Source of the DNA: Allacma fusca
Lineage: Eukaryota > Arthropoda > Collembola > Symphypleona > Sminthuridae
NCBI GenBank assembly: GCA_947179485.1
Contig: OX359247.1
Location: 38,292,801-38,356,800, forward strand
Length of the DNA stretch: 64,000 bases
Reading direction: 5' to 3'
Under the pieces are notes generated by a model. It was not told the origin of the DNA. It saw only the letters and a list, made by a program, of their open reading frames with translations, and did not search any database. Both the position numbers and the translations under genes were made by a program. Each line of letters opens with the position of its first letter. Position 1 is the first letter of the stretch. Positions 11,949-23,100 of this stretch are shown here, one piece after another.

Positions 11949-12549
11949 TGTTACATCTGCCCTCCCTTCCCCGGTTGAGAAAGAGAGGGACTTGATGTAT
12001 CCCGGGTTCGGGCGCCTCATTCCCTGCTCGTAATGTCCATGATGTTGTTATGGCGCTAATCACTAATGAGGCTTGGTTTGCTTTGCTTTGATTTCTGTGT
12101 GTAGTTCACTTTTATTCGGCCAATAATAATGTTCCTTAACTGACATAACCTATAATTATAACGCTTAACATTTAACACTAAATTTGGTAATGGACCCTTT
12201 CCATTTCTGGAAACTGTCTTCTCTTGAGAATCCACTACGTGGGATTTCTGATGTCCGTGGCGGGTTCCATTCCGGACGGAATGGACCCATTGCCAATCCC
12301 TGGGTTCCAATCCTGGAGATGTTGTTCCTTTGAAGACTGAATTAGAACTCTCTGTCTTTTTCTAACTCTAACTTACAGCTAACATTTATTATTTATACCT
12401 AATTATGCTTACGCTACTTAACCTACTTAAATCTAACTCTTTATTGTTTACTTCTTGCTCAACTTCCGTTGATTTGTCCTGAGTCAGGTTTGACTGCCTA
12501 CGTGCATTTCTGACTCAGGTAATTCCTTTCCTATTATTAATACGTAACA
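11949..12549 (-). repeat. 3' LTR of the giant element
   Basis: 601 bp with TG...CA ends, identical to the 5' LTR except at 12517. It would supply the 3' processing signal for the transcript. Confidence 0.97.
12111..12116 (-). terminator. AATAAA polyadenylation signal in the 3' LTR
   Basis: The minus strand reads AATAAA within GCCGAATAAAAGTG. It lies about 280 nt downstream of the LTR TATA-like box, as expected for the R region of an LTR. Confidence 0.5.
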
Positions 12550-12559
12550 TTCCTCTTCT
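12550..12559 (-). promoter_or_regulatory. Polypurine tract of the giant element
   Basis: The minus strand reads AGAAGAGGAA immediately before the 3' LTR start TGTTACG. This is the expected place and composition for plus-strand priming. Confidence 0.85.
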
Positions 12560-15500
12560 GGGTCATTGTCGACCTCGGCAATGCTAAATTCAAGTTCAAT
12601 GTTAATTTCACAATATTTCATTCATCTGACATTTCATACATTTGTTCATCTTTGTTTACAGCACTGAATTACATGGTATTACCTACATGAATTTATCAAT
12701 TGGTTTTACCTGTGTTCATCTCTCATTTCTTTTACGTTACATATCATGTCATATACAATAACAAGTTTACATGTCATCTCTCAATTCTTGGTATGTATCA
12801 TCGGACAATTTAGTTTATACAATACATATTCATTTGTACTCCGCTATATTGATTATGGGGTTTTCGCACATCATTATCATATTTCCCTTTTACTATTCAA
12901 ACACAAATATGTTTATTCGGAAAAGTTGTATACAAACAGGTGTTCAAGCAGTAATGAAAATTATGACTAATTTTAATTTAACATTTATTCAATTTAATAC
13001 GTGTGGGTGGGTTCTGCGGGGCTATTTATTTATTATATGTTATATTTAGTGTATGTGAAAGGTGTAAAGTTCATTTAGGTCAATTCCTATCCTGCGTTCG
13101 TTGGCGATGAAAAGGTGGTGAGTAACCTTGTGCAAGGTATTGTACATAGAAATGTCTAGTGGAGTTGAATTCGGCACTAGTGCGGAAGAAACTGTTGCCA
13201 TTAAAGTTATAAACTTTCTCTGTTAAATTTGCTGTTTGCAATTTTCTTTGTTTGGGATTGGGATGAAAAGCATTGGTTACTGGAATTGTTGTATGCCGTG
13301 ATTTGGCTGTATAACGAGAGGAGTGTGAGCTGAAACTGAAAGTCAGCTAGTATCTGTTTGATCTTGTTAACCTACGGGTCAAAAGCAAACTGTAACTTGT
13401 AATCGATCTTAAAAATAGATTGTACAGTGCTATGAAACCATGCCGCTGTAACTTGTCACTACCTGTTTAATACTTGGCTTTTTATATATGTTATGTGGCG
13501 TGCTTCTCTTTCCCTGAGTTTCGATCTCTACCGTGAGTCATAGACCATACAAATCAATCTGTGAACGGATGGATGACTTCTAAAGGACATTTGATCGAAA
13601 CGATTACCTGACATTGGCGACTGTGAGTAATTTCATGTCGGGGTTTGTCAAAACTTGTTATTAGCTTTCATTCTGGTTATTGCAAATAAACTATAGTGTT
13701 GGTCGCAGATTATCTTATGAGCGGCGTTATTGGCCTTGAGTCTTCTGTTGTACTGAATTCAAGTGTTGGATTGTTTAGCTAACATTTGAGTTAGGATAGA
13801 GCTGAATCACAATGGAGTTGTATTGTTGCTCATGAAATAATACATAGGATGAATCTTTAGAAACAACTGGCGTTGGTGTCTACGGGGACGTTTCCGACGC
13901 ACCATCCATAGACATCAATCCGGTATATGTAACCATGTATTTTTATTCTATCCCGAAGAAACTGATGTTTCAGAATTTATTATGATCCTACCGATCTTTA
14001 CCTCAGACTTCTAGACCTTTAGTTTCGTCGTAACTGTTATACTTTGTATATTATACTTACTCAGCTTTAAACTGGAACGGAAACGTAGCTCAAAGGTGAT
14101 GACTATAGGGTCGCTGGGAGGCAGAGTGTGTAATTATCTACCTCTACCTGCGGGTAGCTTTCACCTGTGAACTTTCTCCGGCGGTTTCCCGTTCGATACT
14201 GTCGATCTTGGAATTGTACCGGGTTTTATAACTTCTTACCTACCAATACCAAGTTCTAACATACCTTTCGAACGGTGACGCTTCTGAATGCATTTACTGT
14301 GTTCAGAGTGACTTGAAATGATGGTTTAAACTGAAATTTGATTTTCTTGGTCAAGGGAATGAACGAGTGGATATACTCAAGTTCAACATGTTGATGAAAG
14401 CTATTCTTTTAAACGCATCAGGGTTTTGAAATCTTGTAGTAAACTTTAATGGTGCCTCCTTCTTTGGAGTATAGAAAATCGGTGCCAATGGTTGCTTTTA
14501 ATGCTAAAATAAAATTGCTATGTTCTTAGGGGAAATTCTGGGTTTCATTACAAAGTCGGCTCTATGGATATTGCACAGCTTAAGAAGACTCCCAAGTGTC
14601 ATAATTGTCAGAAGGTTGGACACTGGAGTCAGCGAGTCGAGTTCATATTAGATGATCAAATGCTTTTACGAAGATGTTGAAAACTTTGTCTTAGAAATCG
14701 AAAATAACGAAGCTTTGACAATCGTCCTCGCCTTTGTGGAAAAATTGTGTCCAGATGAATATCATTCATCACCGTAACTTGAGACTTACAAAGGGGTTGG
14801 GGTTTACGTGGCAGGCTGTAATTGTGTACGCTGTGCCTGAAAACAATTTGTCATCCTTACTGGGTTTTCGTGTTGGAAAAATAAATAATAAATGAATGAA
14901 AGTTTTGGATACTGTATTTTGTGTTGAATGTACTAATTCAGCTAGCGAAAATGTTCGCATTCCTGATTTAGATCATGTGGCTATATTGGGCTGGGGTTCG
15001 TATTTCTTTTAAACGGTAGTACGTATCACCAAATTCCTTAACCGCTTATTGAACTAAACCCTATGTTATATTTTTAACGTCCATTGCCAAAGACGAAACA
15101 AATTTTACCTCTTCCAACAATTGTGTGTAACATTCCATAAAATTATGTGAACTACAAAACCTAGCTGCCCAAAACAATTGTACTTTCCTACATCCATTCA
15201 TATTGAAAAAAAAACTGATACCTGGTGTCCATTGTGACATACAGTAAATACAAACTTATTGTTAGTAAATAATTGACTTCTGGTCAAGGGTATGACTGAT
15301 TGGATTCATCAAAATGGCTTAGGGCCAATGGAAATTATTCTGCAGGTAACCGGATACGAAAACTCCTTTGGGGAGCATTATCCGATCAGTAAAAAATGGG
15401 TATTGGTTTGCTAAAAAATTAAAGAGGATGTTGAAATTATTGATACATCCTTTAAGGTAGACTTCCTTATAGACTAGATTCTTATAAACGTGCTTGTATA

Positions 15501-17001
15501 CGGAAACTTAAATTTTGAGTGAACAAAACATCCTTTGTCACCTGTCTGCAATACTAAATGTCTTTCGGCGTTGAAGGGAACAAACTAATATGAATGTTCC
15601 TACCATTTCTATGGTTTCTTATATTTTCATAGTACATTAATAAGGATAGATAATGAAATTATAAAACTCCTCTTAGAAATAGGGAATCTTTCCGAAGGTT
15701 ATTCTGCCAATGCTACCCTTAGGATTTACTTTCTTGACCTAAGGTACCTGCCTGGCATACCTTCATGCTGTGACTATTCCGTATTGTTACCTGTGATTGT
15801 GTATGCTCAAACTCATAGTTATATGTATCCTACTCACAGTGTTTCCTGAGTTCTCCCGAACTTGCTCTATCGGCGTTTTGTTGACCGTCTACACCTAGTT
15901 TGGGGTGGCCTAGTCTAACCGCTCGAGAACACTGTCCGAAAAATCTCAAAGGAACTTGTGAGTATATGCGAACGCTCGTGATTCTAGTTTAGTGTGCAAG
16001 AAAAGTCTCAAAAACTTACGGGGTGGGGTTAACTGTATCAGCAACGTACACAGGAGTGCAAAATCAGTGACACCGTTAATAATTTTGTAACTTGCTCCGA
16101 CTCTGATTTCCCAGTTATTTCACTTTTGCTAGCGTGGGAAGTGGGGAGAGAAAATTTATGAGCTGTAATTTCACTCTACTACCTACTCACTTACTATTGC
16201 AAAAAGTGAACCTTGTCAAAATCGTCTGCTTGATTCCTATGGTGAATAATTACGATGGAAATAACGGCGATAAACTGAACCTGCCGTATCCGTGTTTTTA
16301 CAGAAAGCATTTTTCCTTCTCAAGTGCCTGCGCACTCCGGTAACCACTATAATGAGTTAGCAATTGTTTTGCTTCTACTGGCAAGGATTTGGCATAGGAA
16401 CCTTTGCCCTGACTAAAACCTACCAATTGGAGACTCGTGAAAAGTTATTGAAGCGTACTTAAAAATATGTCGGGGGATAGAATTCAAAAATAAAACTTGT
16501 TACTCGTAGTTGTTGGACGATACACATTTTATCCAAATTGTTCAATTGAATGCGTGTGAAAAAGGTGAAACTGATGAATGACTTCATGTCGGTGCGGACT
16601 GCTACGAATTTTTCCTAGTCCGAACCTTTCAAGATGGTTTCTTGTCAAATGTTACCGTGTGATTATATGGATGTTATACTCATGATGATATATGTGTAAA
16701 CTATAAGTTCTCGTGTATGAATGTGATGTGTCTAAAACTTGGTTCTTTAACCTTGATACTTGTAGATGTTAGCAAAAAGTTGATTGAATGTTTATATAGT
16801 TGATTCGCATGATGTTATTACAACGGAAATTAAATCATTATTCTAGGTTACATCTAATTATCCTATCTGAAAATTACCTATTATGTTATGTATAAATAAA
16901 TAAATAATTTAACAGTTTTATCCATACAGTTTGATGAATATTGTTGTTTTGCTTTGTTGTCTTCTCTCTTCTTTCTTGCGTTGCCCCTGCTGCTTGTATC
17001 T
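12560..17001 (-). other. 4.4-kb 3' noncoding region of the giant element
   Basis: No frame over about 70 codons with protein-like composition was seen on either strand. The stretch lies between the last gene (ends 17002) and the purine tract. It may hold RNA signals or a decayed gene; I recognised neither. Confidence 0.6.
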
Positions 17002-17709
17002 TCAGATCTGCAACGTGGCTCTGCTGGTCTGCCGGTTGGCATTGGTCGTAGTGGGTCTCACTAGCTTACAGCCCATCAATTGCTCTACGGAATCCTGAAC
17101 TAAAGCCGCGGTTGCGACATTATCCATTTCCTGGTCCCGTACTAGTTGATGGCTGCCTCTCTTCCGCGAACTCCTGATCCGATAAAGGATGATGGTTACA
17201 ATCGTGATAATGATTGTTGAGACTCCTCCTATGGATCCATTGATGAGCACAGTGTAGTCCGCCTCGGGTGATGGAACCTCATTGGGCTTCCATTTTGCCT
17301 CCATGAATTCCTGTACCCATGGTGGACGTTCATCCTGAAACCGTGGCTGCATCAGCGGTTGCTGAGCTTGCCTTATGGCTTGTTGCTGGTTCAGTTCCAT
17401 CATCTCCTGGGCCCGGTTACTTGGTGCCTCCGGGTCGTATGGAACTATTTGAAGCTCTCCTTCCTCGTTATGGTGGAGTATGTGCACTTCCGGATCCTTA
17501 TGCATCATGACTGAGGCTGTGATGGCTGTTCCTCCTACTGCCATTGCTGGTATCATGGATTTTGCTAACCAGGATCCTCCTGCTGCAAGTATTGCTGCGA
17601 TCAACGGTGGTACAGGCTCCGGGTTGGGCCTTGGTAAAGGCTTGCTGTCCACTATTACGTCCGTCACAATAAGCACCATTGTGAGGCACAAAAGTAGTTG
17701 ATACTTCAT
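17002..17709 (-). CDS. Small membrane protein with signal peptide (envelope-position ORF), 235 aa
   Basis: The ATG at 17709 opens a frame with a signal-like N-terminus (LLLCLTMVLIVTDVIV, residues 5-20). A second hydrophobic, Ala/Gly-rich segment spans about 35-69, followed by a polar Gln-rich middle. A sequon NGS at 157-159 directly precedes a strong transmembrane segment (160-177). After it comes a basic stop-transfer run RIRSSRKR and a cytoplasmic tail of about 50 residues. This predicts a type I membrane or secretory-pathway protein. It sits last before the 3' LTR, where errantiviruses and vertebrate retroviruses keep env, but it is far smaller than a fusion glycoprotein and I see no fusion peptide. 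Expression would need a spliced or internally initiated message. Calling it envelope-like is inference from position and topology. Confidence 0.75.
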   Translation of the reverse strand: MKYQLLLCLTMVLIVTDVIVDSKPLPRPNPEPVPPLIAAILAAGGSWLAKSMIPAMAVGGTAITASVMMHKDPEVHILHHNEEGELQIVPYDPEAPSNRAQEMMELNQQQAIRQAQQPLMQPRFQDERPPWVQEFMEAKWKPNEVPSPEADYTVLINGSIGGVSTIIITIVTIILYRIRSSRKRGSHQLVRDQEMDNVATAALVQDSVEQLMGCKLVRPTTTNANRQTSRATLQI

Positions 17710-18277
17710 GTCGGATGGTTCCGAGAAAATTTTCCTGGTAAATCTTGAGTTTCCACTGAGTAGCCTCAGGTTTTGAGCTTTCTAGAGTGTTTGGAGTGAT
17801 TATGAGAATTCTCGGCTGAGAGTCTCGGTCTTATACCCTCTTTTTGTTTAGTGTTTATAAGTTTTCCCAATGCGGAAAAATTCTTTGGCGGTCGAGATCT
17901 AGGTTGAGATCTGACCTGTAACTTCCTGTCGAGTAACTTATTACATCCTAGGGATCTGAGATCATGAAATAGTTAATACTTTCCTCATCCTTTTGTTTTG
18001 GTTTTCGATATATTTTGTTATTATTTTTCTTTAATTTTCTCTTATTGTTATACTGTTTTGTTGACTGATTATGTAATATCCGCCGTAAATCCCGATGGTT
18101 GATATTACATAAGGTCATGTTAAATGTAACTACGCTAGGTCATTCCTTTACAGAAATGATCTAAACTACATTCCCCTCAGGAATTTCTTCCGTCATTGAG
18201 TAATTTAGCTCCCCGCTTGGTTCTTTTTGTGGCCGTGACTCAGTTGTTGGTAGTCGGCCAACGTCCTCCTGGTTAGG
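17710..18277 (-). other. Spacer between the 600-aa frame and the membrane-protein gene
   Basis: No coding frame was seen. An acceptor-like ATTTACCAG about 35 nt before the 17709 ATG could serve a spliced mRNA, but this is weak. Confidence 0.4.
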
Positions 18278-20149
18278 TCATTGACGTTCTTCTTCCTGAT
18301 TGGACGGTCCCTTCAGGGTGTCCGACTCTGCTTCTTCGTCTACTCTCGTCCGGAAGGACAGTACTACGAATGGATGAGTCCTTGTTAGAAGTAGATCTCG
18401 TTCCGCGTTGTACCGTGTCCTTCGCAGTTCTCGTATGAGTTGTTCCCTTTCCGTTGGTATTGAGATGGAAAGGTACGGCATTTGTCTTGTCGTGTAAACT
18501 GGGTCTCCTCTAGGAGCCGTGTTTATGACATCCTGTCCGGGGTCTCTGAAGATGATCTCGACGTCCGTTCGCTCCCCCAGCGTGTGGACTAGGTTTTCCA
18601 ACTCTCTTTCTGCTAGCCTGGCTTCCACAACTATAGATTGCCAGAATGGTGTTTGAAATCTTTCCATGGCCTGATTTACTAGATGTATTGAAGTCACTCC
18701 AGGCCTTCGTTCGTCCTGTTCTCTCATGGTGTAGGGTTGGTAATGGGGTCCTGCTGGTCGTTCGCTAATTCTTTCCCGTATCCGGTGAAATTGTTCTTTC
18801 TCCCAAATTCTGACCGTCACGAGTTCGTCTAGGTAGAGAAACCTTCCCGCTCCTCGGGGTTGTCGTATTGTGATGACTCCTCCCGCCTTTCTTTGTGCGT
18901 GAAGTTTTGTTGGTTTCTCTCCTTCAGCTGCGCTTGTCATTGCGAACATCCAATCCTCCCATTGCCCTATTTCCTGTAGTATTTCTGAGATTGGATTTGG
19001 TCGGGTCCCGGTGCTCTGATTGTATGACTGTAGGCCTTGCCATTCCTCTATCGCTGCCTCTTGTTGGTATAGGGTTATCATCCTTTCTGCCATGCTTGCG
19101 AATTCCGTGAAGCTGAGTAAGTGCGGGGGTATGTCTGCCAACATCTCCAAGGCTTTCTCTCCTCGTGGGGCGATTGCTTCACCTTTCACCAGGAAGCTTT
19201 CCATCCAAGTCTGTTGCTCCAACCATGTTGGTTGTGACCCTATGTCGTACCACATGCGTGTGAGTAGACTTCGTATTTCATTTCCCGTTAGTCCGTGAAG
19301 CGTTCCTTGGTGCTCTCTGCACTCCAATCTAGGTGGGATGGTAGCTCCTCGGTGACTTCCTTGCTGGCCGTTGAACAGGATTGTCCATAGTCTAGGAATC
19401 ATTGCCCCGGGGGAAATGCTGAGATTCCCCGCCATAGTCTCCAGGCGGGTATTTTCCATTGGGATGTTCCTCCGAGTTTGTCCGTATAGTAGTAGGATGT
19501 CCCTTTCCCTTGCGTCTAGGCGGCGAAAGTCCGTTGGTCTGTCCATTGCCTCGTATAACAGAGCTCGTCGTTCCCGAATGACTTCCCGTCTGTCGTTGAA
19601 GTCAATACCTTCCTGTTGCTCGTAGTATTCTTGATTTGACTCTCTGATGTTGACGGGTGGCTTTTGAATTGTGTTCAAAGCCTTTTGGAGTTGTTCCAAG
19701 TTAATTTGAGGGGGTTGTCTGCTTAAAGGGTGTGCATGCAGTCTTCCTATAAAGGTTTCCCGATACATCCTATTGACCCAACTAACTAAGTGTTGTTCTG
19801 GGGTCGGATCGTATCTCCTTTCTCTGTCACATGCCGGAAATTTTTCTGGATCTTCGGGGAATTGTCTCCGACATTTCCCACACCTGCGGAATACGTCTCG
19901 GTTCCTTCCTGTTAGCGGGATGTTCCATTGTAGTTGGTTAAGGTCCTGACGTGGTTGGTGACGTTGCCTTCGCTCGTCCAATGAGATGTCATCTAACGTG
20001 TCGTCCAGTGAATTATCTGGTGTATGGTCCAGTGGGTTTTGGATTCGTTCTTTCAAGTCCTTTATGTACCGTTGTACCACGTCCAGATCTTGAAATCTTC
20101 GTGCGTGGTCTGGGTGTGTGAAGATGACTGTCTCAGGTTGATTTCTTTC
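18278..20149 (-). CDS. Unknown 600+ aa frame, in frame after a UAG stop
   Basis: The frame is open from directly after the TAG at 20150-20152 to the stop at 18278. It has no ATG near its 5' end: the first Met is well over 100 codons in, within NRMYRETF. It therefore probably depends on UAG readthrough from the 1327-aa frame or on a non-AUG start. The product is charged and Arg/Glu/Gln-rich, with a possible zinc-binding CGKCRRQFPEDPEKFPAC near the N-terminus and a more ordinary globular middle (for example LTRMWYDIGSQPTWLEQQTW). I recognise no family. The near-absence of low complexity suggests a folded protein with a real role. Confidence 0.7.
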   Translation of the reverse strand, partial: ERNQPETVIFTHPDHARRFQDLDVVQRYIKDLKERIQNPLDHTPDNSLDDTLDDISLDERRQRHQPRQDLNQLQWNIPLTGRNRDVFRRCGKCRRQFPEDPEKFPACDRERRYDPTPEQHLVSWVNRMYRETFIGRLHAHPLSRQPPQINLEQLQKALNTIQKPPVNIRESNQEYYEQQEGIDFNDRREVIRERRALLYEAMDRPTDFRRLDARERDILLLYGQTRRNIPMENTRLETMAGNLSISPGAMIPRLWTILFNGQQGSHRGATIPPRLECREHQGTLHGLTGNEIRSLLTRMWYDIGSQPTWLEQQTWMESFLVKGEAIAPRGEKALEMLADIPPHLLSFTEFASMAERMITLYQQEAAIEEWQGLQSYNQSTGTRPNPISEILQEIGQWEDWMFAMTSAAEGEKPTKLHAQRKAGGVITIRQPRGAGRFLYLDELVTVRIWEKEQFHRIRERISERPAGPHYQPYTMREQDERRPGVTSIHLVNQAMERFQTPFWQSIVVEARLAERELENLVHTLGERTDVEIIFRDPGQDVINTAPRGDPVYTTRQMPYLSISIPTEREQLIRELRRTRYNAERDLLLTRTHPFVVLSFRTRVDEEAESDTLKGPSNQEEERQ

Positions 20150-23100
20150 CTATCCTGTACCGACCATCCAACCGTGGTCGTCAATGTGAAAAAGCGCGCT
20201 AGACAAGTCGATGAAACGCACGTTAGGATCGTTCTGGTATCCAGGTGGTCCATCCGGTTCCCGTAGTTCATCTATTCCCGGTTCCTCCTGGGTTTCGGGG
20301 TCATTTTCCTGTTTCCGCCGTCGTTGGCGACCTCTCCTCCTTTTCCTGGCATTTTCCCCTGGTGGGGTTAAGGTGTCTTGGGTGTTAAGGTTATTGATAT
20401 TTACGGAGGGCGATCTACTCGCCTCCGGAGGGGTTTCTTCATCTAATCGGGATGGTATTTGTGTCTCGGGTGAGACGCTTCTTGACCTTATTTTCTGTCC
20501 CGGTCTCTCCTTGTCTTTCGTGGCTGGTTTTTGTTGTCGTACCTGTTGTAGTCTTCCTGTCATGGTGAATGAGCAGGTGGGTAATGTGCTGCGTCCGTAT
20601 ATTCGGTCCAATTCGGGTCTTGTTCGTCGGACGTACTGTACTGGAAGTCCTTTCAGTCTCTCGTACCTCTTCTCGGCTTCCTTGTCTGCGTTCTTTTTCT
20701 TGCTTGAATGGGTGGTGAGATGGCAGGCCCCGCATGTCCAACTTTCACAAGGTATCTTCGTTGTGGTTGTTGTCCTGATTCCATTACACAGATGTGTAAA
20801 AATTTCAGGCTCCGGTGAGCTTGGTGAATCCGATTCGGTCGTGTTCTCGGCCTGCGGCGGTTGCTCCTCTGCCGTTCCCCATTCTTTCAGAATGCTGTCA
20901 CATTCCACGCATCTCCAATTCCTGTTGCTGTCCCTTAGCGCCATGGATCCGACTCCGTCTCGGCATAGACTACAGACTCTTGCTGTTGCGCCTTGAGGCG
21001 TTGGGGTGGCTGTAATTGCTTGTGCTGTGTTGTTGTGGCTGCATCTTCTGCAGCTCCATGCTCCGGAGTCCTGGAGTAAAGCCTGGAAGATGGGCGCTGC
21101 TTGACATGAGATGCATTCTTCGCTCAAAGGAAGTCCTGTAGCTGCTGCATTATTTGAAGACAATCCTGCCACCATACTTGAGAGTTGGTCCAGTGGTGTA
21201 CTGTCGACGATGTCTGGTCTGCCTGACCGGTCCGGTTGTGATGTTCCATCATTGGAGGTAATGGATATCTCCGACGTCGGTAGTATCCATTCCTCTTCTG
21301 AGATTGAAGCCGGTTCCTCTGTTGGTTGTGGTGTGGTTTCTTTTAAGATTGGTCGCTTGTCTTTTCCAGTATCCATTCCGAAGGTGGTGGCGATGTACAG
21401 CAAAATTCTAATAAAAAAATTTACCAGTTGTTGCAAGATTCCCGTCGGTCGGCCTGAAGATGATGAAGTTGCCTCTTCTTCCTCCACTTGTGTCAACATT
21501 TGTTGGAGTTGTTTCTTCAGGAACTCTCGACTGTAGGCCATTGGTGTCCATGCGTTGGTGGGTCCTACGAAAGCTGTCCTTTTCTTCCGTATTTGGGCCT
21601 GTTTTGCCTCCTCCTTCAGGAATAGCGGGTGGTCATGGAGCACACTCGGTTGTGTCTCTACCTCCCATTGGTGAAGCTCATCGTCCTCGATGTGCTCTAC
21701 GCCATTATAGACGTGTGGAATGAGAAGGGTGATGGTCCAATTTGCGTCCGTTAAGGTGGTTGCGAGCATGAAGTAGACTACTTCACCTATGGCAACATCT
21801 CGTACCGGATGGACGTAGTCTTCTCCTTGTGTTAAGGTATGTGGATCCGTCTGCATTTGTCGTTGCACCTGGTGTAGATGGTCGCCTGTGACAATGCTTC
21901 TCCTAGTTCTCCTGGTCGTTGGTTCATGTATCAGTGCCTCCTGTACTACCTCACCTATTACGTTTTGTATTTCACCTTCATATTTATCGAAAAATTCGAT
22001 TTTCCAATCTAGGGGTAGTGGCACAAATTTCGTTAAGAATCCTATGGCGATTCCTTTCAAAGCCTGTTGAGCCAGGTGGTGTGTTCTATTTATGGCGTTT
22101 GACATAATCCAGATAACTTGGGGTAGCTTCAGACGGTCCCGTTCCACCTGTCGTCGGTCCTCCTCTTCTGACGTTGGTTCTGGGGCGTGCCGTCGTTCCC
22201 TCTTTTCTTTCGTGGCCATCTCTTCTTTCACTGCCTGGTTCCAGAGCTTTGCCGGTGATGTCTCATTCAGGTAATGTGCGTTCCGTGGAGTAATTACTCC
22301 TGGTAACGCTGTCGTTGCCTTGCCCGGATCACGTAGGAATTCCTCCATCTCCTTCTCCTCACTGGCGTTGACGGGCATTATCATCCAGATTGGCCTTTGG
22401 TCCTGAAGTTGTGCTTCGATGAGTACCCAATCTTGTGGAATTTTGACCGTCTGAGGTGGGGTTCCGGGTGACCTGATGGCTTTCATGAATGATGATACAT
22501 AGACTCCCATCACTGCAATTCCTGTTGCACAGATCCCTACAACGCTTGCTACACCCTTCACGACGCTATTCTTCCATAGTCTCCGTGCGGTGTCAGAGCC
22601 AAAAGCCTGGTAACGGGGTGCTGCGTTGCATGCTGGTGGGAAGTCTGGTAAGTCGTATGGGTCGTAGTGTCCTATCTCGTCCTCGTCCTCCGTGTTCGTG
22701 AAGCCGGGATTGGTGTAGTCGTGGCCTTCTGCATTGACCGGACTCATTTCATCTATTTTGGCCCACCACGGGCGTTGTGGTGACCATGGATATGGGTTGG
22801 GTTTCCTCTGCAGTTCCGTGTCTTGTAACTGCTTTTTCCCATGTTGGTGACCTATTGCAGATGCTATTAAACCCAAAATGAGAAGTGTTGAGAACACATT
22901 GTTACCAATCCTTGGGATGGGTCCTCCGCGTCCTCCTCCTCCTCCGGCTTGGGTTGCCATATCTGGCGTGTGCGGTGGCGTTTGGATGGATGAGTTGGCT
23001 TGGATGTGTTCCTCGTCGTCCCCGTCTATGATGATGGTCTCGTACTGAGGTGAGTTTGCGAAGTCCGCCAGGGAAAGTTGATGACTATCTGTTACATCCG

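Noticed and set aside
12056-12310. 84-codon frame in the LTR, also present at 43333-43587
   Set aside because: It is simply the same LTR sequence seen twice. Composition and position (promoter and polyadenylation region) do not support a protein.
17319-17701. Plus-strand frames opposite the 235-aa membrane protein
   Set aside because: They are antisense shadows with no motif, and the minus-strand product has clear topology.
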